A stretch of DNA of 64,000 nt from Teredinibacter turnerae (GCF_037935975.1 NZ_CP149817.1:3038001-3102000), one strand, 5' to 3'; shown: positions 54,170-63,491, numbered from the stretch's first letter. The notes: generated from the sequence alone by a model not told the origin. Translations and numbers: made by a program.

Positions 54170-55624
54170 GTGAAGTTTGTGTTGAACCAAGAGTTGGTTA
54201 CTGTCGAATTGGAAGATGCTTCGACCACTGTTTTGAGCTACCTGCGCACACAAAAGCGGAGTGTCGGCACCAAAGAAGGCTGCGCTTCTGGCGATTGCGG
54301 TGCCTGCACCTGTCTTGTCGGTAAATTGGAAGACGACGCGGTACACTACCACACCATCAACAGCTGTATTACTCCGCTGGGCGCAATCGCAGGTAAACAT
54401 CTGGTCACAATCGAGCATTTAGCGCAGGAGCAGATTCACCCTGTGCAGGCTGCGATGGTTGAATACCATGGTTCACAGTGCGGCTTCTGTACGCCTGGCT
54501 TTGTCATGTCGCTTACCGCGCTTCACAATTCGTTGTTCAACAATGCCGATAGCACCCACCAGCAGCCAACGCGAGAGGACGTTAGCAACGCAGTTGCAGG
54601 TAATCTCTGCCGCTGTACCGGCTACCGCCCTATTTTGGATGCCGGCATGGCCGCTTGCCAATCACCGGCACCACAACTGCACAGTAGCGAAGTCAGACAC
54701 TGGCTAAAAAACCTCGATGCCTTGGACGATACACCCTACTACGCTCCACAGACGCTGGCCGAATGGTGTGAGATAAAAAGCGCCTATCCTATGGCGCGAG
54801 CCATCGCTGGCGGAACGGATCTTATGCTTGAAGTGACACAGCACTATCGCGATATTCCACAACTTATCGACGTTACCCAGATACGCGAACTGCGGGGTTC
54901 TGAACTCACTGATAAAAAACTCAAACTTGGCGCTGGGCTGAACTATACCCAGTTGGCCGACCATTGCTCGACTGTGTTCCCGGCACTCACAGCATTTATG
55001 CCACGGCTGGCTTCCCCGCAAATTCGCAATAGAGGAACCCTGGGCGGCAATATTGCCAACGCCTCCCCCATCGCAGACACACCGCCCATATTACTTGCGA
55101 TGGATGCGACTATTGAACTCTACAATGTCGCCTATCAACGCAGAACTCTGCCGCTGGACGAATTCTATCTCGGCTATAAAAAAACACAGCTAGCTCAGAA
55201 TGAACTGCTGGTGAGCGTCAAAATACCGGTCGACGCACTCGCCCATTTTCATCGCTTTTACAAAGTCAGCAAACGGTATGAAGACGATATTTCTGCAGTG
55301 ATGGGAGCGTTTCGCTTTCACATCGTAAACGGTGTATTCAAAGAGGCGCGTATTGCGTACGGCGGCGTGGCAGCTACGCCTCTGCGGGTAAAATCCGCCG
55401 AAGCTGCGTTAATCGACCAGGCAATGGATGACGAAAAAGCATTGACGAACGCGCTCCATAACCTCGCCGACACATTGGACCCGCTTTCCGATGTGCGTGC
55501 GTCAGCGGGCTACCGGCTTACCATTGCCATGAATTTATTGCGCAAAGCCTGGCTCGAAGCCAACGGTGAACACCTCCCAGACATTTACGCTTCAGCACAT
55601 ACAGAGGAAGTAAACCATGCGTAA
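54170..55624 (+). CDS. xdhA: Xanthine dehydrogenase small subunit (2Fe-2S and FAD)
   Basis: 484 residues. The N-terminal ferredoxin domain binds the first 2Fe-2S cluster with Cys38, Cys43, Cys46 and Cys66; the second cluster has Cys104, Cys107, Cys147 and Cys149 (GSQCGFCTPG, CRCTGYRPI). The FAD domain covers about residues 190-300 (AGGTDLMLEV, LASPQIRNRGTLGGNIANASPIAD), and the CO-dehydrogenase flavoprotein C-terminal domain follows. With XdhB it oxidises hypoxanthine to xanthine and urate in the cytoplasm, passing electrons to NAD. The start is GTG at 54170, with GAGG eight bases upstream. It heads a seven-gene operon; its end overlaps xdhB by 8 bases. Confidence 0.96.
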   Translation: MKFVLNQELVTVELEDASTTVLSYLRTQKRSVGTKEGCASGDCGACTCLVGKLEDDAVHYHTINSCITPLGAIAGKHLVTIEHLAQEQIHPVQAAMVEYHGSQCGFCTPGFVMSLTALHNSLFNNADSTHQQPTREDVSNAVAGNLCRCTGYRPILDAGMAACQSPAPQLHSSEVRHWLKNLDALDDTPYYAPQTLAEWCEIKSAYPMARAIAGGTDLMLEVTQHYRDIPQLIDVTQIRELRGSELTDKKLKLGAGLNYTQLADHCSTVFPALTAFMPRLASPQIRNRGTLGGNIANASPIADTPPILLAMDATIELYNVAYQRRTLPLDEFYLGYKKTQLAQNELLVSVKIPVDALAHFHRFYKVSKRYEDDISAVMGAFRFHIVNGVFKEARIAYGGVAATPLRVKSAEAALIDQAMDDEKALTNALHNLADTLDPLSDVRASAGYRLTIAMNLLRKAWLEANGEHLPDIYASAHTEEVNHA

Positions 55625-57971
55625 ACTTCCTAAAAGCTGGCCCGCCGACCAGGCCACAACAAGTAAAGCCGCCATTGCCCACGAATCCGCTCAAAAGCAG
55701 GTTACCGGGGAAGCGGTTTACGTCGATGACATACCTGAATGGCCAAACCTACTGCATGTGGCAACCGGACAGTCGACCATCGCTCATGGCAATATTCTCC
55801 GCATAGATCTAAGCGCTGTGCGCAGTGCACCTGGGGTTGTGGATGTAATTGTGCAACAGGACATTCCCGGCGACCCCGATATTTCCCCCGTATTCACCGG
55901 TGATCTGCTGTTAGCGGGTGAACAGGTTAAATATATAGGCCAGCCAATATTTGCTGTTGCGGCAACCAGTTTTCGCGCTGCGCAACAGGCTGTAGCGCTG
56001 GCAGAGATTGAGTTCGAACCGCTCCAGCCGAGGCTTACTGCCGAGGAAGCACTTGCCCACGAAGATTTTGTGTTGGCCACGCATAGTATTGCGATGGGAG
56101 ACGTCGAGGCTGCGCTGGCAAATGCTCCAAACCGCCTGCAAAAATCCATGTTGATTCGCGGTCAGGAACATTTTTATCTGGAGGGACAAATATCTCTGGC
56201 GGTACCTCAGGAAGACGGCGGTATGCACGTTTTTTCGTCGTCGCAACACCCGTCCGAAGTGCAAAAGCTGGTCGCACACGTATTGGGTGTGCCACTGAAT
56301 TTGGTAACCGCCGAAGTCCGGCGCATGGGGGGCGGCTTTGGCGGTAAAGAATCACAATCTGCTGCCTTAGCATGCATGGCAGCGGTGTTTGCCGCACGCA
56401 ACCAGCGCCCGGTGAAATACCGCATGCCCCGCAAAGACGACATGGTACAAACTGGAAAGCGCCACGATTTTTGGAACCAGTATGATGTGGGCTTCGGCGA
56501 AGATGGTCGTATTCTCGGTGCTCGCATGGCTCTCGCTGGCAAGTGCGGGTACACCGCCGACTTGTCCGATGGCATTGTTGATCGTGCCATGTTTCATGCG
56601 GACAACGCCTACAGCCTGAACACCGCGGAGATTACCGGGTATCGGTGTCGCACCAACACCGTCTCCAACACGGCGTTTCGCGGGTTCGGCGGCCCAAAAT
56701 CCATGGTTACCACCGAAGCAACTATAGAAACCATCGCCCATCGCCTGGGTTTGGACGCCCTGGATGTACGCAAACGCAACCTCTACCGCGCGGAACAGGA
56801 CGAAACTCCCTACGGGCAAAAAGTCGAGCAACATGTGTTGCCAGAACTGATCGAGCAGTTGGAATCCCAATCGGATTACCGCGCTCGCCGGCAGGCTGTT
56901 AAGCAGTTCAATGAGTCCAGTCGCTGGCAAAAGAAGGGCCTGGCCCTAACCCCGGTTAAATTCGGTATTTCGTTTACGTCGAAGCATCTAAATCAGGCTG
57001 GTGCGCTGGTTCATATTTTTTTGGACGGCAGCGTAATGGTGAACCATGGCGGCACTGAAATGGGCCAAGGACTATTTACCAAGGTCGCCCAAATTGTCGC
57101 GCGTGGCCTGGGTATCTCAGCCAGTCGAATTCGCCCCAGTGCGACGCGCACGGACAAAGTTCCCAACACCGCGCCGACGGCGGCATCGGCGGGTACTGAT
57201 ATGAACGGCATGGCGGCCCTGGACGCGGTGAACAAAATAAAAAGCGCGCTGTTTGAGTTTGCCAGTGAGTATTACCGCGTCCCCGTTGCCGACATATCGC
57301 TAAAAGACGATTGCCTTTGGTTAAAAGACCGCACAATCCCCTTTGAGGAACTGGTCAAAATAGCCTATATGAACCGCATCCCCCTGTGGTCGAGCGGATT
57401 TTATAAGACCCCCAAAATTGGTTACGACCGCAGCACAGGTAAAGGCCGCCCGTTCTATTATTTTTCCAACGGGACCGCCGTATCGGAAGTTGTTGTTGAT
57501 ACGCTTACTGGCGAGTACAAAGTTATTCGCGTCGACATACTGCACGACGTTGGTCACTCGTTAAACCCGGCGATTGATATCGGCCAGATCGAGGGTGGCT
57601 TTATTCAGGGAATGGGGTGGCTTACTACCGAGGAACTGCTGTGGGACGAACACGGCCGTATTATTTCCAACAGTCCGGCGAATTACAAAATCCCGACTGC
57701 GCACGATGTACCGGAAATTTTCAATGTTGCCCTCTACGACCGTCCCAATACCGAAGAGACGGTATACCACTCGAAAGCTGTTGGCGAGCCCCCTCTTATG
57801 CTGGCGATCTCGGTTTGGTGCGCGCTACTCGACGCCTGTGCAAGTGTAAGCCAATACGCGTTTACACCAGAACTGAACGCACCGGCAACACCAGAACAGG
57901 TATTAAGTGCAATCCAAGCAGCGCAGGCCTATAACGCTGAGCAATTGGCGAATACCGAGGAAAGCCGCTAA
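55617..57971 (+). CDS. xdhB: Xanthine dehydrogenase large subunit (molybdenum cofactor)
   Basis: 784 residues. MoCo-binding and active-site motifs: GGGFGGKES (238-246), TAFRGFGGPK (with Arg355, the substrate arginine), GQEHFYLEGQ near 182, GGTEMGQGLFTK (near 480) and the catalytic Glu724 in AVGEPPLML. These match bacterial XdhB (for example Rhodobacter and Pseudomonas). The subunit hydroxylates hypoxanthine and xanthine at molybdenum. ATG 55617 overlaps the xdhA end by 8 bases, and the stop TAA overlaps the xdhC ATG by one base, so translation of all three is coupled. Confidence 0.96.
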   Translation: MRKLPKSWPADQATTSKAAIAHESAQKQVTGEAVYVDDIPEWPNLLHVATGQSTIAHGNILRIDLSAVRSAPGVVDVIVQQDIPGDPDISPVFTGDLLLAGEQVKYIGQPIFAVAATSFRAAQQAVALAEIEFEPLQPRLTAEEALAHEDFVLATHSIAMGDVEAALANAPNRLQKSMLIRGQEHFYLEGQISLAVPQEDGGMHVFSSSQHPSEVQKLVAHVLGVPLNLVTAEVRRMGGGFGGKESQSAALACMAAVFAARNQRPVKYRMPRKDDMVQTGKRHDFWNQYDVGFGEDGRILGARMALAGKCGYTADLSDGIVDRAMFHADNAYSLNTAEITGYRCRTNTVSNTAFRGFGGPKSMVTTEATIETIAHRLGLDALDVRKRNLYRAEQDETPYGQKVEQHVLPELIEQLESQSDYRARRQAVKQFNESSRWQKKGLALTPVKFGISFTSKHLNQAGALVHIFLDGSVMVNHGGTEMGQGLFTKVAQIVARGLGISASRIRPSATRTDKVPNTAPTAASAGTDMNGMAALDAVNKIKSALFEFASEYYRVPVADISLKDDCLWLKDRTIPFEELVKIAYMNRIPLWSSGFYKTPKIGYDRSTGKGRPFYYFSNGTAVSEVVVDTLTGEYKVIRVDILHDVGHSLNPAIDIGQIEGGFIQGMGWLTTEELLWDEHGRIISNSPANYKIPTAHDVPEIFNVALYDRPNTEETVYHSKAVGEPPLMLAISVWCALLDACASVSQYAFTPELNAPATPEQVLSAIQAAQAYNAEQLANTEESR

Positions 57972-58813
57972 TGACGACGCACTTGCAGTGGCACCAGGCA
58001 ATTCCCCTGTGTGAACGCGCGAACCAACCCTGGGCAATCGCCACGGTGCTGGGAGTACGCGGGTCTACCCCGCGTGACGCAGGTACTAAAATGGTTATTA
58101 CCGCCACAGAAACCTTTGATACGGTCGGCGGCGGCAAACTCGAATGGCTTATCATTAACAAAGCTCGCGAACTGTTCGGCACCGGTAAACCTGAGCAATA
58201 CACGGAACAACTCGTCCTCGGTCAAAACACTCAACAATGCTGTGGTGGCGCGGTTACGCTTTTGCTGGAAACCTTTATCCCGGCAAAAAATACGCTCCAT
58301 ATTTTTGGAGCCGGTCATGTAGCACATGCACTGCTAAAAATAGTAGGCGAACTAGACCTTCGAATTCATTGGATCGACAATCGACCGGAACAGTTTCCTG
58401 CTGTGTTACCAATAAATACGCAAAGTCATGTGTATCCGAACCCAGTGCAACATATCGAGATAATGCAACCCCAGGCTATGGCCCTGGTACTCACCCATGA
58501 TCACAGCCTGGATTATCAGCTTTGTACAGCACTCCTGGACAGAGGAGACTGCCGCTATATCGGCTTAATTGGTTCGCGCACTAAATCCCTTCGCTTTAAA
58601 AAGCGACTCCAAAGTGATGCATTTAGCACAGATGCCATAAAAGCGCTCAACTGCCCGGTAGGGCTTGATTCTGTGCCGGGTAAGCAGCCGATGGAAGTTG
58701 CGGTGTCTATTGCTGCCCAAATTATTCAGCAGCTGTACTGTTTGCCGGAGCCGGCAACGAAAAAAAACAACCGCGTCAGCTGGCAACAATTGGTCGACGA
58801 AATTGCGGAGTAA
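57971..58813 (+). CDS. xdhC: XdhC, molybdenum cofactor sulfuration/insertion factor
   Basis: 280 residues. The N-terminal part has GVRGSTPRDAGTKMVI and TVGGGKLEW; the central CCGGAV and the Rossmann-like FGAGHVAHALLKI (about residues 115-127) are typical of XdhC, as is LGLIGSRTKSLRFKKRL. In Rhodobacter XdhC binds the molybdenum cofactor, helps its sulfuration and delivers it to XdhB. Its place in the operon directly after xdhB supports the assignment. The start ATG overlaps the xdhB stop in TAATG. Confidence 0.95.
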   Translation: MTTHLQWHQAIPLCERANQPWAIATVLGVRGSTPRDAGTKMVITATETFDTVGGGKLEWLIINKARELFGTGKPEQYTEQLVLGQNTQQCCGGAVTLLLETFIPAKNTLHIFGAGHVAHALLKIVGELDLRIHWIDNRPEQFPAVLPINTQSHVYPNPVQHIEIMQPQAMALVLTHDHSLDYQLCTALLDRGDCRYIGLIGSRTKSLRFKKRLQSDAFSTDAIKALNCPVGLDSVPGKQPMEVAVSIAAQIIQQLYCLPEPATKKNNRVSWQQLVDEIAE

Positions 58814-58816
58814 GTC

Positions 58817-59308
58817 ATGACGTTGGATGAACTAAACGCATTGCCGGAAAATGCTGCACGCGACCTTTTTCTTCTGCAATGCCACGCACGTTTTTGGGCT
58901 CACCATATGGCGGCAGCGCGGCCATTTTCGTCGCTGCGGGATGTGCTGGACACTGCAGAAAGCTTGTGGCGGCAGGCGGAAGAGGCTGACGTGCTGGAGG
59001 CCTTTGCCGGTCATGCGGAAATTGGTGATCTTCACGCGCTACGCAACAAATTCGCAGCGGCAGAACAAGGCCAGGTAAGCGTCGCCAGTGACGAAACACT
59101 ACGTCAGCTACAATTAAAAAACCGCGAATATAAGGCAAAATTCGGGTTTATATTTATTGTCTGTGCCACTGGTAAGCCCGCTGATAAAATGCTTGCTCTG
59201 CTAGAAGCGCGCCTACCCAATACGCGAGAGACCGAACTACGTACCGGTGCCGAAGAGCAGGCAAAAATCACTCAAATTCGCATAAAAAAACTTTTGGATA
59301 TCGTATGA
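58817..59308 (+). CDS. uraD: OHCU decarboxylase (2-oxo-4-hydroxy-4-carboxy-5-ureidoimidazoline decarboxylase)
   Basis: 163 residues, the usual length. An all-helical protein with LNALPENAARDLFLLQC, HHMAAARPFSSLRDVLDTAESLW, the family's His-rich turn GHAEIGD (the His and Glu of the catalytic pair), and the C-terminal RTGAEEQAKITQIRIKKLLD, all typical. It converts OHCU to S-allantoin, the last visible step of urate breakdown here. The ATG is 3 bases after the xdhC stop, and its TGA overlaps the uraH ATG. Confidence 0.94.
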   Translation: MTLDELNALPENAARDLFLLQCHARFWAHHMAAARPFSSLRDVLDTAESLWRQAEEADVLEAFAGHAEIGDLHALRNKFAAAEQGQVSVASDETLRQLQLKNREYKAKFGFIFIVCATGKPADKMLALLEARLPNTRETELRTGAEEQAKITQIRIKKLLDIV

Positions 59309-59649
59309 CATCGTCTCAAAGAGCGCCGATTACTACACACATTCTCAATCTGGACACAGGTACACCTGCAGAGGGTGTCAGCGTTATGCTTATCAATCCC
59401 GCAGGAGAAACGACGACACAGGGCGAAACCGACAAGGATGGCAGAATCATGCTGTGGCCGGACGCATTTGTACTAATCAGCGGAACCTGGCAACTTAAAT
59501 TCGATACCAAAGCCTGGTTCGATCGAGAAAATAAATCGAGTTTCTTTAGTGACGTCACATTGGCATTTAATGTCGACGCATCCCAGCCCCACTATCACGT
59601 CCCATTGCTGCTAAACGCATTTGGCTATAGCACCTACCGAGGTTCTTGA
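59305..59649 (+). CDS. uraH: 5-hydroxyisourate hydrolase (transthyretin-like)
   Basis: 114 residues. It begins with HILNLDTGTPAEGVSVMLIN and ends in YSTYRGS, the C-terminal tetrapeptide YRGS that marks HIU hydrolases among transthyretin-like proteins. The active-site His of the first strand and the Arg near residue 47 are in the expected regions. It hydrolyses 5-hydroxyisourate to OHCU. It has no signal peptide, so it is cytoplasmic. ATGA overlap with uraD and TGATG overlap with guaD show tight coupling in the operon. Confidence 0.95.
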   Translation: MTSSQRAPITTHILNLDTGTPAEGVSVMLINPAGETTTQGETDKDGRIMLWPDAFVLISGTWQLKFDTKAWFDRENKSSFFSDVTLAFNVDASQPHYHVPLLLNAFGYSTYRGS

Positions 59650-60947
59650 TGGCCTCGCTAATATTACGTACCCGGGTTGCGCGCTTTAAATCTGACGCTG
59701 GTGCAAACCCCAACACTTGCTTTGACTATCTTGATGATGCGGTGGTCGAAGTTGAAAACGGCAAGATTACGCAAGTTGAAAGTGCCCATATTCTCGCAGA
59801 GCAGGGTTACGATTTAAGCCGGTGTGAGCACCTGCCAAACCGCTTGCTTATGGCCGGATTTATTGATGCGCATGTTCACGCGCCGCAATTGGATGTAATG
59901 GGAGCCTACGGCGAACAGCTACTCGATTGGCTCGACAAGTACACATTTCCGGCGGAACTTAAGTTCGCAGAGCCAGACTATTCCGCACAACAAACTGCGC
60001 GTTTTCTCGCGCAACTGCATGCGCACGGCACCACCACAGCAATGGTCTACACTACCAGCTTTGCGCATTCCACCGAGCATTTGTTCCAACAGGCAGCCGA
60101 GTGCAATATGCGGTTATTAGCCGGTAAAGTGTGGATGGACCGCAACGCTCCAACAGCGCTACTGGATACTGCGGAATCGGCGTTTAACGATAGCCGTAAC
60201 TTGATCGATAAATGGCACGGTTTCCAGCGACTCGGTTACGTACTCACACCCCGCTTTGCAGGTACATCGACACCAGAACAATTGCACGCTGCGGGAGAAT
60301 TAGTTGCAGCCTATCCCGACGTGTGGATTCAAACCCACCTGAGTGAAAACCAGGCGGAAGTCGAATGGACCAAAACATTATTCCCAGAGGCAAAAGACTA
60401 TTTACACACCTACGAGCAATTTAATCTGGTAACGGAAAAAACACTTTTCGCGCATTGCATCCACCTGACACCCAGCGAAACGGATCGAATCGCAGCCTCC
60501 GGTGCCGGCATCGCTTTTTGTCCATCATCAAACCTGTTTCTGGGGAGCGGTTTAATGAATTATTCGAGCATCAAAGCGCACCAGATTCCGGTTGCCCTGT
60601 GCTCAGATATTGGTGCAGGTACAAGTCTTTCCCCTTTCGTTACCATGGGAGATGCTTACAAAGTATGCCAGCTACAGAATTACCCACTCACCGCACTCGA
60701 AGCATTTTACCTTGCCAGCCTGGGTGCAGCGAGAACACTCCACCTTGGTGACAAAATTGGTAGTGTTGATGCGGGTTTTGAGGCGGATTTTATTTTGATC
60801 AATAGTGAAGGCCACCCCTATATTCATCAACGCATCGCCAGTTGTAAAAGCATAGAAGAAGAACTGTTTGTCTATATGACCTGCGGCGACGATCGTCTTA
60901 TCGAGCGTACGTATATTGCAGGCCAGCCCATTTACACCCAGCAATAA
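59649..60947 (+). CDS. guaD: Guanine deaminase
   Basis: 432 residues from ATG 59649, which overlaps the uraH stop; a TTG one codon earlier is in frame. Amidohydrolase with zinc ligands in GFIDAHVHAPQLDVMG, the LDWLDKYTFPAE motif special to guanine deaminases, QTHLSENQAEVEW (catalytic Glu), FAHCIHL and LCSDIGAGTSLSP (Asp). It deaminates guanine to xanthine, feeding xanthine dehydrogenase encoded upstream. Unlike the 8-oxoguanine deaminase at 51765, this gene lies in the catabolic operon itself. Confidence 0.95.
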   Translation: MASLILRTRVARFKSDAGANPNTCFDYLDDAVVEVENGKITQVESAHILAEQGYDLSRCEHLPNRLLMAGFIDAHVHAPQLDVMGAYGEQLLDWLDKYTFPAELKFAEPDYSAQQTARFLAQLHAHGTTTAMVYTTSFAHSTEHLFQQAAECNMRLLAGKVWMDRNAPTALLDTAESAFNDSRNLIDKWHGFQRLGYVLTPRFAGTSTPEQLHAAGELVAAYPDVWIQTHLSENQAEVEWTKTLFPEAKDYLHTYEQFNLVTEKTLFAHCIHLTPSETDRIAASGAGIAFCPSSNLFLGSGLMNYSSIKAHQIPVALCSDIGAGTSLSPFVTMGDAYKVCQLQNYPLTALEAFYLASLGAARTLHLGDKIGSVDAGFEADFILINSEGHPYIHQRIASCKSIEEELFVYMTCGDDRLIERTYIAGQPIYTQQ

Positions 60948-60962
60948 ATATTCGGAGTTTCT

Positions 60963-62258
60963 GTGGACGCACTTTTACTAGACTGGCTCAGCTTGCTGTT
61001 GCGCTGGCTGCATGTGATAACAGCCATCGCCTGGATCGGTGCATCCTTTTATTTTGTCTGGCTGGACAACAGCCTGGAAACACCGCCGGAATGGAAGAAA
61101 GAAAAAGGCGTTTCCGGAGATCTCTGGGCATTCCATGGTGGAGGAATTTACGAGGTCGCAAAGTATTCTCTGGCGCCGCCGACTATGCCAGCGACATTGC
61201 ACTGGTTTAAATGGGAAGCTTATTCCACTTGGATAACGGGAACCCTGCTGCTGATTGCGGTTTACTATTTCAGAGCAGAGTACTATCTGGTTGGGCCAAA
61301 CAATCTAGTCGCTAGCCCTGCCCTGGCGATCTCAGCCAGTGTGCTTTACCTTGCATCAGGGTTAGCTGTTTACGAATTACTGGTACGTTGGATTGCCCCG
61401 AAAAATACCCGACTCTTCATCGCGCTGCTCTACAGTTATGTGGCATTCAGTTGTTGGCTTGCACCACAATTATTTTCGGATAGAGCTGCATTTATTCATG
61501 TCGGAGCTCTGCTGGCAACGATCATGGCGGCCAACGTGTTCTTGGGCATCATGCCCGCACAGCGTGGATTTATGCGCGCGGTGGACGCAGGTAAAACACC
61601 CGATAAAGCGCCCATGCTCGCAGCTAAAACCCGCTCGATTCACAACAATTATTTCACCCTGCCGGTCATTTTTTGCATGATCAGCAATCACTACGCATTT
61701 CTCTATGGGCACCCCTACAACTGGTTGATCCTGATCGCACTTCTTACGATTACTGCCTATGCGCGGCACTTTTTCAATTTACGCCATCGGGGTGTTATTA
61801 AGCCAAGCATTTTAATTCTCGCTATAGTCGCCACCTTGGCCGTCGCTGCGGCAATGCAAATTGGAAAAAACCAGAAACTAATACAGTCCGGCGGAGAAAA
61901 TGGCCGGCCTTCACAGCCAATTGTTTTACCAAGCGTCGCTGATCAAGTCGAGACAGATCAAACTCAAGCAAAACGCGAACAGGCCGAATCGACCAAAGCG
62001 CGAGACACTGTTACCAACGAGCAAATAACAGAACTGACAAACCAGCACTGCAGTGGCTGCCACGCCATACATCCGTCCAACCCTGCGTTCGCTGCAGCAC
62101 CTGCGGGAATACTTCTGGAAACGCCGGATCAACTGTTGACGAGCAAACAGAAAATTATACCTGCAGTCCAGTCCGGCTATATGCCTCTAGGAAATATGAC
62201 TGGCATGACCCAAAAGGAGCGAGAGACACTGTTGGAGTGGCTGGCTCAAACTCAGTAG
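60963..62258 (+). CDS. puuD: Urate hydroxylase PuuD, membrane-bound, with C-terminal cytochrome c domain
   Basis: 431 residues. Eight or so membrane spans occupy residues 1-300 (DUF989/urate oxidase N-terminal: RWLHVITAIAWIGASFYFVWLDNSLETPP, FHGGGIYEVAKYSLAP, WFKWEAYSTWITG). A Gln/Lys/Glu-rich linker (about 305-350) leads to a small cytochrome c domain with haem site CSGCH (363-367) and a probable Met ligand in YMPLGNMTGM. PuuD oxidises urate to 5-hydroxyisourate, and electrons leave through the haem to the respiratory chain instead of making hydrogen peroxide. The start is GTG at 60963, with GGAG five bases upstream. Last gene of the operon. No soluble uricase gene was seen in the window. 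Confidence 0.94.
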   Translation: MDALLLDWLSLLLRWLHVITAIAWIGASFYFVWLDNSLETPPEWKKEKGVSGDLWAFHGGGIYEVAKYSLAPPTMPATLHWFKWEAYSTWITGTLLLIAVYYFRAEYYLVGPNNLVASPALAISASVLYLASGLAVYELLVRWIAPKNTRLFIALLYSYVAFSCWLAPQLFSDRAAFIHVGALLATIMAANVFLGIMPAQRGFMRAVDAGKTPDKAPMLAAKTRSIHNNYFTLPVIFCMISNHYAFLYGHPYNWLILIALLTITAYARHFFNLRHRGVIKPSILILAIVATLAVAAAMQIGKNQKLIQSGGENGRPSQPIVLPSVADQVETDQTQAKREQAESTKARDTVTNEQITELTNQHCSGCHAIHPSNPAFAAAPAGILLETPDQLLTSKQKIIPAVQSGYMPLGNMTGMTQKERETLLEWLAQTQ

Positions 62259-62324
62259 GTATCATCGTACTTGGAGTGAAATACAAGATCGACTGTCGAG
62301 AGAATAAGACTAATACTCAAAATG

Positions 62325-63491
62325 TCATTCTGCGCGAGGATTCTCAAGATTTTTAACAAATCGCGTACGCGCCTGCACGCGAACCTCTGACAGAGAAAAT
62401 TCACCGGATACTGTGTATGGCTCGTCAGGCAGCTCTACGACTATACGTAAAGCTTTAACATGTTCAATATTGAAAGCCGGATCGCTAGTTGAACCTACAC
62501 CATGCCGTCGGAACCGGTAGCTAAACTCCATGGGGCGATCGAAAAACAAATTTGCCCTGTCTATACTGCGAAGATCAACCACCCGGTCACGGTTGTCAAC
62601 CAACTGCACTTTCACGGCGACTGCCATACCCTCAAAATCTGCTGGCAGCGAGTAGCGAAAACTCACACGCCCGCCCACGAGATTGGGAAACCATTCAAAC
62701 TGGTGCTCAATCGCCTCGCTCCTACCGCCAGTATTGGCGTTGCTATAACGCACAAGCACATTGCTCGAAACATCGTTCCAAGAAGCAGAAATAACGTTTC
62801 CAATAACACTGCTCCAGCGGGCCGAATCGAGCATAAAATCAACCAGGCCACTGTCCTCAGGTAAATTCTGAACATTCCCCAAGCCGACAACAATATTGTC
62901 ATAGGCAATTTCACCCGGTGCTAGAGGTAATAGCCCACGAGAATGAATGCTAACGCCGAGCTTTTCAACGTGCTTTGGGTTAAAACCGATGTCCATGTAG
63001 TCAAGACTGGCTATACCATCCATTACTATGTGATGAGAGAATTCACCAGCATGCCCATCCCAAGGACCCAAAACTCTAGTACCTGCAGAGTAGCCGTAGG
63101 AGTCGTATAAAGTTATAAAGCTACCAGCCACATACGCGGGTTGTTCGCGTGTTCCCCCATAGTACGCTGTGGAGTACTTCACATCCGCCGTGATAAACGC
63201 ACCGCTGAAATCGTAGCTAGCCCCAAGCGACGTTACGTAGATCATATACTCATCGGGCTCCTGCCAATCTGGGATAAACGCAATACTTCCGTCGTCGAAG
63301 ACCGGAGAAGTGGGAATTACAGATGGGCTGTAGTACTCCAACTGCCACACGTTGAGACTATCAGGAAAATCAAAACTGAAAGCAAAATCAGGATTTACTA
63401 ATGCTTGAGTGTAACCTGCACGCGAAATAATAGATAATACACACGCGCTAAATAGCCCGGACAATCGAAGTGGCTTGTTGGCAAAGATCAT
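62325..63491 (-). CDS. Secreted protein of unknown function with two beta-sandwich-like halves
   Basis: 388 residues. Signal peptide at about residues 1-29 (cleavage near TQA). The mature chain has almost no Cys and is rich in aromatic and beta-branched residues, as in secreted beta-sandwich domains. Two halves (about 32-205 and 215-376) end alike: a KHVEKLGVSIHSRG...GEIAYDNIVV segment in the first and EHVKALRIVVELPDE...GEFSLSEVRV in the second. This ending (H-V-K-x-L-x-I-x-I, then G-E-x-x-x-x-x-x-V) recalls galactose-binding-like carbohydrate-binding modules, where it precedes the calcium-binding strand. No catalytic motif seen. I infer a carbohydrate-binding secreted protein. Convergent with puuD. 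Confidence 0.7.
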   Translation of the reverse strand: MIFANKPLRLSGLFSACVLSIISRAGYTQALVNPDFAFSFDFPDSLNVWQLEYYSPSVIPTSPVFDDGSIAFIPDWQEPDEYMIYVTSLGASYDFSGAFITADVKYSTAYYGGTREQPAYVAGSFITLYDSYGYSAGTRVLGPWDGHAGEFSHHIVMDGIASLDYMDIGFNPKHVEKLGVSIHSRGLLPLAPGEIAYDNIVVGLGNVQNLPEDSGLVDFMLDSARWSSVIGNVISASWNDVSSNVLVRYSNANTGGRSEAIEHQFEWFPNLVGGRVSFRYSLPADFEGMAVAVKVQLVDNRDRVVDLRSIDRANLFFDRPMEFSYRFRRHGVGSTSDPAFNIEHVKALRIVVELPDEPYTVSGEFSLSEVRVQARTRFVKNLENPRAE

